NCBI RefSeq assembly: GCF_002979775.1
Contig: NZ_PCPR01000010.1
Coordinates: forward strand, 62,001 to 126,000
Direction: 5' to 3'
Length of the DNA: 64,000 nt
Origin: Arthrobacter sp. MYb23
GTDB taxonomy: Bacteria; Actinomycetota; Actinomycetes; Actinomycetales; Micrococcaceae
How positions within the stretch are numbered: the stretch's first letter is position 1; each line of letters begins with the position of its first letter. Below, piece by piece: positions 17,349 to 25,960 of this stretch. Below the pieces are notes generated by a model that did not search any database, was not told the DNA's origin, and saw nothing but the letters and a program-made list of their open reading frames with translations. Made by a program: the position numbers and the translations under genes.

Positions 17349-19262
17349 CTAGGCATCGAAATGGGCGGGCCACAGTCGCGAAAGGGGCACTGAGGCACCG
17401 TCGGGGAACACAAACTCGCCTGTGAGCTCCCCTTCCCCGGCAACAAACGTGACACCCCCGTCCGGCGAAGCACCTCCCTCACCGGCGAGGATTACGACGG
17501 CGGCATAGTCGCCGTCGTGCGCGGTGCCCGAGGTTCCCACCCATGGAATGGTGAGCTCCGAACCCATGGGGTGCGCTCCCGAGCGCACAAAGGTCCCGGA
17601 CGTATCCAACGCCAAGCCATACCCGGGAACCGCGCAGACCGAGCTCACCACCGAAGACGCAGCATCCACCGGCCAGCCACCAATCCGCAACGGAGCACCC
17701 GTGCCACCCGAGGAAGCACCGGCAACACGCACCAACCTCAGCTCAAGCGCCCCCCGCGTCACCGAAACCACCGTCACCGAAGGGCCAGGCGTTGCAGTGC
17801 CGGCAACCCCGCTGCCGTGATCCGGGCCGGCGTCGGGATCGGGTTCTATCCAGTGTGCTGTGAACCGGGAAGCACCCACTTGGAAGCCGTCCTCGGAGAA
17901 CGAACCGAGGTATTCAAACCCCGTCCTATGCGTCAGCCGCCCAGAGGAGTCAAGGAACGCCACCGCGTTGTCCACGGACTCCGGCGTGAGGTCCGGGAAC
18001 GTGTGAGTCGAGTACCCAGTCCGGGCATACAGCGGCGAATCAGCCACCACGGAGCCAACAACAGCGTGATCCGTGGCATGGTTCCGAATCCGGACCACGC
18101 CGTCCGCGCGGGTCCCGTCAACCTGCCAACCCGGCGCTTTGATCAGCCGCTGAGTGTCCGCAACCTCAACGGGCAGGGGAGCCTCAACGGAGGTCCACGC
18201 CAGGTGATCCGCCGGCAGCGCCAGGCCCAGCATGCCCTTCGCAGCCCAATACGGTGATCCAGCACCGGAGTAGGCCTGCTTCATGCCTGCGAATTCTCCG
18301 TGCCAGCCGATGGAGAGAAGCCCGTCCCCGGTGATGGACCCGTGCCGGGCAAAGTAATCCAGCATTCCGGACGCTGCACGGCGGGCCATGCCGGGAGCCA
18401 AACGCGTGTGCCCGGACAACTCCCCCACCCAGAAAGGTGCCGCGGCCGCGAACCGGTAGATCAAGCTCCGGCCTTGGATCAGCGGAGCTCCGTTCGCACC
18501 CACGAGGAAGGCGGCGTCGTCCAAAAAGTCAGCCAGCCGGTCGCCGTCGAGCTTTTTGCGGGCGGCTACTCGGGGATCGTTCGGTGCCATCAGTGCCCAG
18601 AGCTGCGGATACACCTGGAACGCCCAGCCAACGTAATGGTCGTAGGCCCTCTCCGGTCCGTCAGCGAACCAGCCCCCGCCCCGGTACAGCGAATCGTGGA
18701 TGGCGAGTCCGGCGTCGATGTCCTCATCCGAGTATCTGCCACCCACGGATGCCAGGAACGTCTCCACCACTATCTGGAACCACACCCAGTTGATGGGCGG
18801 GTACTCCTCGCCGATCACAGTCTCGAACCAGGCAATGAGCTGTTCCTGCACGCGCTCGGGCAGCTTGTCCCACAGCACGTCGCGGGTCAACGCCAAGCCA
18901 ACAGCCAACGACGCCGCCTCAACCTTCGCCTGCCCCAGCTCACCTGGCGTCGGCCACCGGTCAGGATTCGCGGGGTTGGTCCCGGCATCGAGGCCAGCGG
19001 CATACCACTCGGCGATCCACCCGGTGTTGGCCGGGTCGCCGGCAATCCGGAAGGAGGCCAGCAGGAACGTCCGGGCGAAGGCTTCCAGCGAATCACTTCG
19101 CGGGCCGTACCGGCTGTTGGCTCCGGGCAGGTGGATGTTGGCGTGGTCCTCGGTGCCAAAGCGATGGGCCGAGCGCAGGAGGTGATCCGCATACGCGCAC
19201 CAGTGCTCGCGGGTCAGGCCGGTGAACGGGGACAGCTCGTGGTCCAGGGGCGGCAAAAGCAT
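17349..19262 (-). CDS. DUF2264 family protein
   Basis: 637 aa, cytoplasmic. It matches the DUF2264 family in its N-terminal region: LTREHWCAYADHLLRSAHRF, SDSLEAFARTFLLASFRIAGD, and WVWFQIVVETFLASVGG. The fold expected is an alpha/alpha barrel followed by a beta-sandwich, as in polysaccharide lyases and heparinases. Family members are often found in loci for uronic-acid or rhamnogalacturonan-type glycans. Its ATG shares one base with the stop of the regulator gene (TGATG at 19260-19264), so it is co-translated. Its activity is unproven; it may be a glycosidase or lyase acting on oligosaccharides taken up by the neighbouring ABC system. Confidence 0.8.
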   Translation of the reverse strand: MLLPPLDHELSPFTGLTREHWCAYADHLLRSAHRFGTEDHANIHLPGANSRYGPRSDSLEAFARTFLLASFRIAGDPANTGWIAEWYAAGLDAGTNPANPDRWPTPGELGQAKVEAASLAVGLALTRDVLWDKLPERVQEQLIAWFETVIGEEYPPINWVWFQIVVETFLASVGGRYSDEDIDAGLAIHDSLYRGGGWFADGPERAYDHYVGWAFQVYPQLWALMAPNDPRVAARKKLDGDRLADFLDDAAFLVGANGAPLIQGRSLIYRFAAAAPFWVGELSGHTRLAPGMARRAASGMLDYFARHGSITGDGLLSIGWHGEFAGMKQAYSGAGSPYWAAKGMLGLALPADHLAWTSVEAPLPVEVADTQRLIKAPGWQVDGTRADGVVRIRNHATDHAVVGSVVADSPLYARTGYSTHTFPDLTPESVDNAVAFLDSSGRLTHRTGFEYLGSFSEDGFQVGASRFTAHWIEPDPDAGPDHGSGVAGTATPGPSVTVVSVTRGALELRLVRVAGASSGGTGAPLRIGGWPVDAASSVVSSVCAVPGYGLALDTSGTFVRSGAHPMGSELTIPWVGTSGTAHDGDYAAVVILAGEGGASPDGGVTFVAGEGELTGEFVFPDGASVPLSRLWPAHFDA

Positions 19263-20410
19263 CAGAGTGAATCCTCCACAAGAGCTCCGGCGAGCCCCCG
19301 TGGCGCCCCCAACGACGAATCGCGCACAATCAGCTCAGGGTTCAGGTCAATCCGATGCACAGGGCGCATCCTTCCTTCGGCCAGGCGTGCAGCCATGAGC
19401 TGCACCGCCACCTTGCCGACGTAGCTCTTGGGCGGCCGGACCGCGGAGATTGCGGGCTCAGCGAGGTAGGCTACTTCGTCGTCGTATCCAACGATCGCCA
19501 TGCTGCCGGGAACATCTACACCGCGGTCCACGCAGTGCTGCACGAACGCCACGGCCTGGGTATCCGAGTGCACCAGCATGGCCGTGGTCCCTGATGAACG
19601 GCAAAGCTCCAGGACTCGATCAAAGTGCTTGGCTCGGTCCCCGTTGTCCTGTTTGGCCGAGTCCTCATGGATGGACTTTTCCAGCGGAATCTTCAGGGCA
19701 GCAAGGGCCTGCTTCCAACCGCGGACCACGTGGGGACTGGTAGGGCTCGTGGAATCAGTGAGGCAGCCGATCATCCGGTGGCCCTCCTGCCACAAGTGCC
19801 GTACGGCCATCCCCGCGCCGAAGGAGTGATCCGTGGCCACCCACTCCAGGCGATGGGACGGGATCTCCGACGGCGCCCGACGCTCAGCCATGATCACCGG
19901 GATGGGCAGGGCGTTCAGCCAGCGGAGAAGTTCCTTCCCGTGCTCACCACCCATATCCGGGGCCACGATCAAGCCGTCAATGTTCTGCGTATCAAGGAGC
20001 GCCTGGACCTGGCGGCGGTTATCGGCAGCGTCATAGGCGGAGCCACGGACCAGGATACGGAGATTCTGCACCTCAGCCTCTCCACGTGCCCCGGAAATCA
20101 CCTGCGGCCAGTAATAGTCCAGCGACGGAACCACCATGCCGATGGAGTAACTGTGCGCCGACGGCCTCCCCACAGCCGCCGATCGATCCAACGGGCTGGG
20201 CAACGTGGCACCGCCGTGAACACGGGACACCAGGCCTTCGTCGGCCAGCGTGTTCACGTCCCGCCGGATGGTCAGCTCGCTGACGCCCAGCTTCGCGGCA
20301 ATATCCCGCACGGTAATGGCGCCATGCGCACGCAGCTCCTCCATGAGCCGCTCACGACGCTGCAGCGAAAACAGCGACTTCCCGGGTTCAGGGCTTGATT
20401 CGTTAGTCAT
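19262..20410 (-). CDS. Hybrid regulator: DeoR-type HTH fused to LacI-type sugar-binding domain
   Basis: 382 aa from the ATG at 20408-20410. The N-terminus is a DeoR winged helix (LQRRERLMEELRAHGAITVRDIAAKLGVSELTIRRDVNTLADEGLVSRVHGGATL). From about residue 80 the protein is a periplasmic-binding-protein-like LacI effector domain: SIGMVVPSLDYYWPQVISGARGEAE, DGLIVAPDMGGEHGKELL, AMLVHSDTQAVAFVQHCVDRG and IVGYDDEVAYLAEPAISAVRPP. It overlaps the upstream heparinase-like gene by 8 nt and the downstream DUF2264 gene by 1 nt. It likely represses this operon and the divergent ABC/GH35 operon until a sugar binds. Confidence 0.85.
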   Translation of the reverse strand: MTNESSPEPGKSLFSLQRRERLMEELRAHGAITVRDIAAKLGVSELTIRRDVNTLADEGLVSRVHGGATLPSPLDRSAAVGRPSAHSYSIGMVVPSLDYYWPQVISGARGEAEVQNLRILVRGSAYDAADNRRQVQALLDTQNIDGLIVAPDMGGEHGKELLRWLNALPIPVIMAERRAPSEIPSHRLEWVATDHSFGAGMAVRHLWQEGHRMIGCLTDSTSPTSPHVVRGWKQALAALKIPLEKSIHEDSAKQDNGDRAKHFDRVLELCRSSGTTAMLVHSDTQAVAFVQHCVDRGVDVPGSMAIVGYDDEVAYLAEPAISAVRPPKSYVGKVAVQLMAARLAEGRMRPVHRIDLNPELIVRDSSLGAPRGLAGALVEDSL

Positions 20411-22388
20411 TTGTTGCCTCCACTGTGAGGGTGAACGCGCCGGAAGCGCGGGTATCTTCGGGCATGCGGAACCGGATCCTGGTGAGCTTTTCGCCCCAGA
20501 TATCGCTGAGGAGCGGATCGTCCAGGAACCACTCGTCCACCAGCACGACGGCGGTGGCCGGCTTCCAGCGCAGGCGCAGCCCCTTGGTGGTTTCCGCAGT
20601 CGGAATCCCCTCGGGCGTGATGGTCGCCGTCGCGTCTGTACCGACGCTGACGGTGCCGCCAACCAGGTAGGTGATGTCGACGTCGTGCGTTCCCTCAGGC
20701 GGGTGGTTTCCCTCCGGAGGGTGGTTTCCCTCCGGAGGGTGGACCGGCAGGTTCCAGCGATCGTCAATCACCACGGCCCCCTGCTCCCGGTTCATCAAGG
20801 AGGTGCGGATCCATTGCTCAGGGTGGCCCAGACCGTAGGCGGCCCCGAGACCCAACGCCAGGGTCGGCTCCTCCGGGGTGGGCTCCTGCAGAACGGTCGC
20901 CGCAAAGGAAGTCCCCGTCCCCTGTTCCAGCCCGAACGGGGCGGGCACGCTATGCCAGGCGCTCTGCATGGCCCGAATCCGGTACCGATCAGGTCCGAAC
21001 GTTTGGGCGGTGTAGGTGGGTTGGCCTGCGTCGACCAGCAGCGGCACACCGTCCACGGCAACCACCACGGAGCCGACGTCGCGGTGGTTGTGGTGCTCGC
21101 CGTTGTGTCCGCCCTTGGCTGCGAGCGTGAGCCCAGCGGATGAACCCGAGGTTTGCCGCGCCACCATGATCTGGACCGACGGCAGGTACGTCCCCCAACT
21201 AGGTCGCAGCTGAGCGCGTTTTGAGGGCTCAAAACGCGCTGTGCTGCTACTTAGTTGGGTGAGGACGCGGCCCAGCCCGGCGGCGGCGTTGGGTTCGGGT
21301 TCGACGGCGGCAAACGTTGCGGCAAGCTCGACGGCGGCGGGGTCGCCCAGCCGGACGGCCCAACGGTGCAGCATTCCCCACGGCAGTCCTTCGTGGGCAC
21401 GGGCGGGGCCGTCGGCGACGTTGAGGAACCATCGGTGGCCCAGGTGCATGCGGTGCGGGAAGGCCACCAGCGCGCGGATCACGGGCAAGTCCGGGTTCAA
21501 CACACCGCCGCTGGCTTCCTCCAGGATGGCAAGCCCTTCCAGCGCGCGGCCGGCACCGTTCCACCAGTAAGCGAAGCCCTCATCGATTGCGCCGTCGGCC
21601 GGGATGGAGGCGAGGAAGCGGTCCAGGCCCTCAATGCACCGGGCAACAACCTGCGCCTGCAAACCAGGGTCGTCAACCAGCAACAGCGCTGCCACGATGA
21701 TGTTCGAGTGGATCCATGGGTTCCAGTTGTGGACGTCGCCGTCGAGGCCCAGCCAGTGCCAATCGAGCCGGTCCAGGAACGGGCGAATGACCCGCTCCTT
21801 TGCTTCCTCGCGGAGGCGTTTCCGCAGGCCGGGAGCACGCTTATCCAGAGCGTCACCCAGCACATGGTCCAGCCACGCGAGCTGTGCCACCACCTCTCCT
21901 GCACCGAGGTCCAGGTACGGCCGGGAACGATCCGGCACGACGCAGCCACTGCGCGTGAACACGTCATCGTGCGCTGCCCAACTCCACGAGCTCTGCTCAC
22001 ACAGGAGATACGCGCCATCAATCACTTCGTCGAGCCAGCCGTCATCAGAGGGTTCACTCAAAGCAGCCATCACGACGGCGCGAGTCAGCCGCTGCTGTCG
22101 GCTCGCCACCAGTCCCTCGTAGGCAGTGCGGTTACCGTCGCGGAAGTAGCGCGCGTAGTGGGAGACCAGGGGTTGGGGCCACGGGGCACCCTTTTCTGCC
22201 TCCGCTTCGGCGCGTAACTCCGAAAGGGGGCGGGCAGCAGCGCGCTGCCATCCGGCGTCGGACGCTGGACGAATAGTGAGGCGATCACGGGCACCGCGGA
22301 GTGAATCCATCAAGGAGACGGCGCCGGCGCTGGAGCTCCAGGCACTGAGGAGGGGTGGCGCTTGAACGGCGGCGGTGCCGGTTGCCAT
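20403..22388 (-). CDS. Heparinase II/III-like family protein
   Basis: 661 aa. The N-terminal part is an alpha/alpha toroid of the alginate-lyase/heparinase kind (RLTRAVVMAALSEPSDDGWLDEVIDGAYLLCEQSSWSW, DVHNWNPWIHSNIIVAALLL, AIDEGFAYWWNGAGRALEGL). The C-terminal beta-sandwich carries the heparinase II/III motif KGGHNGEHHNHRDVGSVVVAVDGVPLLVDAG. It probably cleaves uronic-acid-containing oligosaccharides; with no signal peptide it acts in the cytoplasm on imported fragments. Two oddities: residues about 377-398 are encoded by a palindromic 66-bp element, and residues about 549-566 are an HPPEG(N/T) triple repeat. It is first in the operon. Confidence 0.8.
   Translation of the reverse strand: MATGTAAVQAPPLLSAWSSSAGAVSLMDSLRGARDRLTIRPASDAGWQRAAARPLSELRAEAEAEKGAPWPQPLVSHYARYFRDGNRTAYEGLVASRQQRLTRAVVMAALSEPSDDGWLDEVIDGAYLLCEQSSWSWAAHDDVFTRSGCVVPDRSRPYLDLGAGEVVAQLAWLDHVLGDALDKRAPGLRKRLREEAKERVIRPFLDRLDWHWLGLDGDVHNWNPWIHSNIIVAALLLVDDPGLQAQVVARCIEGLDRFLASIPADGAIDEGFAYWWNGAGRALEGLAILEEASGGVLNPDLPVIRALVAFPHRMHLGHRWFLNVADGPARAHEGLPWGMLHRWAVRLGDPAAVELAATFAAVEPEPNAAAGLGRVLTQLSSSTARFEPSKRAQLRPSWGTYLPSVQIMVARQTSGSSAGLTLAAKGGHNGEHHNHRDVGSVVVAVDGVPLLVDAGQPTYTAQTFGPDRYRIRAMQSAWHSVPAPFGLEQGTGTSFAATVLQEPTPEEPTLALGLGAAYGLGHPEQWIRTSLMNREQGAVVIDDRWNLPVHPPEGNHPPEGNHPPEGTHDVDITYLVGGTVSVGTDATATITPEGIPTAETTKGLRLRWKPATAVVLVDEWFLDDPLLSDIWGEKLTRIRFRMPEDTRASGAFTLTVEATND
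20689..20742. repeat. 18-nt tandem repeat inside the heparinase-like gene
   Basis: Three consecutive 18-nt units. The last two are identical (TTTCCCTCCGGAGGGTGG on the plus strand) and the first has several changes. Read on the minus strand they encode six-residue units HPPEGN, HPPEGN and HPPEGT. The reading frame is kept, so the number of units could vary without breaking the protein. Confidence 0.9.
21194..21259. repeat. 66-bp palindromic element, copy 1, in frame within a coding region
   Basis: The outer ends are CCCAACT (21194-21200) and AGTTGGG (21253-21259). The inner arms AGCGCGTTTTGAG (21213-21225) and CTCAAAACGCGCT (21228-21240) are perfectly complementary. Its reverse complement aligns without gaps to 49546-49611, the second copy, with compensating changes in the arms. 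Being 22 codons long, it is read through by the heparinase-like gene. Confidence 0.85.
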
Positions 22389-22551
22389 AGGATTTTTCTC
22401 CCGTTTGTTCGAGTTTGAACGTTTAAGATCAAGCTCGATTGAGTTGAATGAACTGTCTTGTTTATGAGTATGTACTGATTATTAGATGTGATGCAACACA
22501 TAAATCATGGTCGAACAGACCGCCGTTAGTTTCGAAAGGAGGATCCCCTCA
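22389..22551. promoter_or_regulatory. AT-rich divergent promoter region of the heparinase/ABC-GH35 locus
   Basis: This 163-bp region is clearly more AT-rich than its surroundings. It contains GTTCGAGTTTGAAC (22407-22420; GTTC/GAAC arms, near the heparinase-like start) and ATGTGATGCAACACAT (22486-22501; 5-bp arms, near the dehydrogenase). Both are candidate operators. The first lies where the DeoR/LacI hybrid regulator of this operon could act. A strong AAAGGAGG ribosome site lies just before the dehydrogenase ATG. Confidence 0.5.
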
Positions 22552-23565
22552 ATGTCGCTCAAGCCCCAGGCACTGCTGGTCATGAATAGCGGAACCTTTG
22601 CTGACCAGTTCGATTCCACACGACTGGAGCGGCTGGCGGGAATGGTGGATCTCGGTGATCAGCCGTGGACGGATTCCTTGGACGCCCCCGAACTTGAGGG
22701 CCGCCTGGAAGAGGTGGAAATTCTCCTCACCAGCTGGGGAGTTCCGCAGCTCAACGCAGAGCGTCTGGAGCGCATGCCCAAACTCCGGGCAGTTTTCCAC
22801 TGCGCAGGAACAGTGCGCAGCTTCGTCAGCGAGGAACTCTGGGATCGCGGCATCACGGTTACCAACGGTGCCGACGCCAATGCCATCCCGGTGGCCGAGT
22901 TCACGTTCGCTTCAATAGTCCTGGCGGGTAAAAAGGCGCATATCCTGGCCAATGATGCCCGTACATACCGGGAAAACTGGAGCTACATCGGTAACCGTGG
23001 CGAGCTGGGCAACATAGGACGGGTCATCGGAGTCATCGGGTTCTCCCGCATCGGCCGCCGGGTGATCCAGCTGGTCCAGCAACTCCAGGACGTCACGTGC
23101 TTGGTGAGCGATCCCCACGCAGATCCGCTTGAAGTCGCAGCCCTGGGCGCCAAGCTGGTCACGCTCGAAGAGCTCCTGCCTGCGTCCGACGTCGTGACCA
23201 TTCACGCACCTGCCCTGCCTGAAACCCGCAACATGATCAGCACCGCTGAGCTGCAGTCCATGAAGGACCACGCGACGCTCATTAACACCGCCCGCGGTTC
23301 ACTCGTGGACACTGAAGCGCTCGAAAAAGAGTGCGCCACCGGACGGATCACGGCCCTGTTGGATGTCACGGAGCCCGAGCCGCTGCCCGCGGGATCCACC
23401 CTGTACAACCTCCCCAACGTGATCATCACCCCGCACATCGCCGGTTCGCTCGGGACGGAAACCAGGCGGATGTCCGATGCCGCACTGGATGACCTGGAGC
23501 GGTACCTCGCTGGCAAGGACCTCCTGGCCCAGGTAGTCCACGCGGATCTTGGACTCAGCGCCTAG
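22552..23565 (+). CDS. D-isomer-specific 2-hydroxyacid dehydrogenase family protein
   Basis: 337 aa from the ATG at 22552, 9 nt after AAAGGAGG; an upstream start at 22507 is less likely. It has the Rossmann nucleotide-binding loop VIGVIGFSRIGRRV, and the catalytic triad positions appear as Arg (NTARGSLVDTEAL), Glu (VTEPEPLPAG) and His (ITPHIAGSLGTE). The second glycine of the usual GxGxxG loop is Ser (GFSRIG). Members of this group reduce 2-keto acids or oxidise 2-hydroxy acids with NAD(P). It heads the ABC-transporter operon, so it probably acts on a sugar acid derived from the imported glycan. Confidence 0.83.
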   Translation: MSLKPQALLVMNSGTFADQFDSTRLERLAGMVDLGDQPWTDSLDAPELEGRLEEVEILLTSWGVPQLNAERLERMPKLRAVFHCAGTVRSFVSEELWDRGITVTNGADANAIPVAEFTFASIVLAGKKAHILANDARTYRENWSYIGNRGELGNIGRVIGVIGFSRIGRRVIQLVQQLQDVTCLVSDPHADPLEVAALGAKLVTLEELLPASDVVTIHAPALPETRNMISTAELQSMKDHATLINTARGSLVDTEALEKECATGRITALLDVTEPEPLPAGSTLYNLPNVIITPHIAGSLGTETRRMSDAALDDLERYLAGKDLLAQVVHADLGLSA

Positions 23566-23629
23566 ACCCCGTCAAACCCAAAGCCGCAGCCGCGGCAGAC
23601 TTAAAAACCCAGTACTAAAGGAGAACGCA

Positions 23630-24910
23630 ATGAAGCGCACAACCCTCGCCGCAATCGCCCTTGCGGTGACTGCAGGGCTTGGACTCACCGGCTGCGCAGG
23701 CGCTGCCGGTCCCGCCGAACCGCAGGCAGCCGAAGGCAAGACCCGGCTGACCGTCTCGGTGTGGAACTACGAGGGCACCCCGGAGTTCAAGGCCCTCTTT
23801 GACAGCTACGAGGCCGCCAACCCCACTGTGGATATTGAACCCGTGGACATCCTTGCTGATGATTACCCCCAGAAGGTCACCACCATGCTCGCCGGCGGCG
23901 ACACCACGGACGTCCTCACTATGAAAAACGTGATCGACTACTCCCGCTACGCCAACAACGGCCAGTTGCAGGAGATCAACAGCGTGGTGGACAAGCTGGG
24001 CAAGGACAACCTGGCCGGCACGGACGCCTTCAACATTGACGGCAAGTACTTCGCAGCCCCCTACCGCCAGGACTTCTGGCTCCTGTACTACAACAAGGAC
24101 CTGTTCAAGGCTGCCGGAATTGAAGATCCCAAGGACCTGACGTGGGAGAAGTACACCGAGATCGCCAAGAAGCTCTCCTCCGAGGCCGGCGGCAAGAAGA
24201 CTTACGGCACTTACCACCACATCTGGCGTTCAACGGTCCAGGCCATCGCAGCAGCCCAGAACGGTGCTGACCAGAACAGCGGCGATTACGGCTTCATGGA
24301 GGACCAGTACAACACCGCGCTGGACCTGCAGAAGTCCGGTGCCACCTTGGACTTCGGCACCGCCAAGAGCCAGAAGACCAGCTACCGCACCATGTTCGAA
24401 TCCGGCCAGGCAGCCATGATGCCCATGGGCACCTGGTACATCGCCGGCATCCTGCAGGCAAAGAAGGACGGCAAGACCAACGTCAACTGGGGCTTGGCGC
24501 CGATGCCGCAGAAGAACGACGACGGCAAGGTCACCACGTTCGGTTCGCCCACGGCCTTCGCTGTAAACAAGAATGCAACCCACTCCGATGAGGCCAGGAA
24601 GTTCATCGAGTGGGCTGCCGGAGAAGAGGGCGCCAAGGCGATCTCCAAGATCGGCGTAGTCCCGGCCCTGCAGAACGATGCCATCACCGCTGAGTACTTC
24701 AAGCTCGATGGCATGCCCACGGACGAGTTGTCCAAGAAGGCCTTCACGCCGGACACCACCGAACTGGAAATGCCCGTCAGCGACAAGTCAGCCGCAACGG
24801 ACAAGATCCTCAACCAGGAGCACGACCTCATCATGGTGGGCGAGCGCTCTGTCAGCGATGGCATCGCCGAGATGGGCAAGCGCGTCACGAGCGAAGTGCT
24901 GGGCAAGTAA
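23630..24910 (+). CDS. ABC sugar transporter substrate-binding lipoprotein
   Basis: 426 aa from the ATG at 23630, preceded by AAAGGAG. A lipoprotein signal peptide ends in the lipobox LTGC, with Cys22 as the lipid anchor. The mature part is a type-2 periplasmic-binding fold of the extracellular sugar-binding (family 1) class: TRLTVSVWNYEGTPEFKALFDSYEAANPTVDIE, NIDGKYFAAPYRQDFWLLYYNKDLFKAAGI, and GQAAMMPMGTWYIAGIL. It delivers an oligosaccharide to the permeases at 25034-26901. No ATPase gene is in the operon, so a shared MsiK-type ATPase elsewhere in the genome is expected. Confidence 0.92.
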   Translation: MKRTTLAAIALAVTAGLGLTGCAGAAGPAEPQAAEGKTRLTVSVWNYEGTPEFKALFDSYEAANPTVDIEPVDILADDYPQKVTTMLAGGDTTDVLTMKNVIDYSRYANNGQLQEINSVVDKLGKDNLAGTDAFNIDGKYFAAPYRQDFWLLYYNKDLFKAAGIEDPKDLTWEKYTEIAKKLSSEAGGKKTYGTYHHIWRSTVQAIAAAQNGADQNSGDYGFMEDQYNTALDLQKSGATLDFGTAKSQKTSYRTMFESGQAAMMPMGTWYIAGILQAKKDGKTNVNWGLAPMPQKNDDGKVTTFGSPTAFAVNKNATHSDEARKFIEWAAGEEGAKAISKIGVVPALQNDAITAEYFKLDGMPTDELSKKAFTPDTTELEMPVSDKSAATDKILNQEHDLIMVGERSVSDGIAEMGKRVTSEVLGK

Positions 24911-24939
24911 TCCTGCCAGGCAAGCAACTCTCCCCGGTC

Positions 24940-24970
24940 CCGGTGCTGCGTCCTTGAGGCGCAGCACCGG
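24940..24970 (+). other. mRNA hairpin between binding-protein and permease genes
   Basis: CCGGTGCTGCG (24940-24950) pairs perfectly with CGCAGCACCGG (24960-24970) around a 9-nt loop. No T-tract follows. Hairpins in this position often stabilise the upstream binding-protein message or weaken read-through, giving more binding protein than permease. Confidence 0.65.
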
Positions 24971-25033
24971 AACCGGATCTGAACTCTCCGGATCCTGAAA
25001 TGGAGGAACGCCCCCGCACCGGGAGCGGTCATC

Positions 25034-25960
25034 ATGACTACAGAAACAATCCCCCAGGCACCTGCCCCCGTGCAGAGCCGCGGCAACAGGAAGCAAGCCA
25101 GGCGTAACACGCTGATCGGCTGGACGTTCATCCTTCCGAACTTCCTTGGCTTCCTGGCCTTCACCCTCATTCCAGTCGTGGCCGCCTTCGCGCTCTCCTT
25201 CATGGAATGGACCTCATTCAGCGCTCCCAAATGGATTGGCCTGGCCAACTTTGAGCGCATGTTCGCGTCCGACTCCTTCTGGATCGCGCTGCGAAACACC
25301 GTTGTTTACGCCTTGGGCCACGTCCCGCTGACCATGGCCCTGGCACTGCTCCTGGCCATGCTGCTGAACCGCAAGCTCAAGGGCATCGGCTTCTTCCGGG
25401 TGGCGATCTTCTTCCCGTACATCACCTCGCTGGTGGCTGTGGCAGTGGTCTGGAACATGCTGTTCAGCCCGGACAGCGGCCCCATCAACCAGTTCCTCGG
25501 CGCAATCGGCATCGCAAACCCGCCCGGCTGGACCTCCAGTTCCGATTGGGCCATGCCGGCGGTGATCATCACCAGCGTGTGGCGCGACATGGGCTACTAC
25601 ATGGTCCTCTACTTAGCCGGCCTGCAGGCGATCCCCACCGAACTGTATGAAGCGGCCGAAGTTGACGGTGCCAGCGCCTGGCAGCGTTTCTGGAACGTCA
25701 CCATCCCGTCCCTGCGTCCCACCACCTTCTTTGTGGTGGTCATGCTGACGGTCTCCAGCTTCAAGGTGTTCGACCTCATTGTGGTCATGACCAACGGTGG
25801 TCCCGGACGGTCCACCACGGTGCTGTCCCAGCTGATCTATCAGGAAGGCATTGGCGAAGGTAAGTTCGGCTACTCCTCGGCCATCTCGCTGGTCCTGTTC
25901 ATCATCGTGCTGACGGTCACCGTCCTGCAGTTCAAGATCCAACAGCGGAGGGAACGCTGA
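25034..25960 (+). CDS. ABC sugar transporter permease (MalF/UgpA type)
   Basis: 308 aa with six predicted membrane helices and a basic N-terminal tail (RGNRKQARRNTLIGW). The EAA-type cytoplasmic loop, which docks with the ATPase, reads YEAAEVDGASAWQRFWNVTIPSLRP. The end FKIQQRRER is typical of MalF/UgpA-like subunits. The start ATG follows GGGAG at suitable spacing. The stop overlaps the next permease start (TGATG at 25958-25962). Confidence 0.93.
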   Translation: MTTETIPQAPAPVQSRGNRKQARRNTLIGWTFILPNFLGFLAFTLIPVVAAFALSFMEWTSFSAPKWIGLANFERMFASDSFWIALRNTVVYALGHVPLTMALALLLAMLLNRKLKGIGFFRVAIFFPYITSLVAVAVVWNMLFSPDSGPINQFLGAIGIANPPGWTSSSDWAMPAVIITSVWRDMGYYMVLYLAGLQAIPTELYEAAEVDGASAWQRFWNVTIPSLRPTTFFVVVMLTVSSFKVFDLIVVMTNGGPGRSTTVLSQLIYQEGIGEGKFGYSSAISLVLFIIVLTVTVLQFKIQQRRER

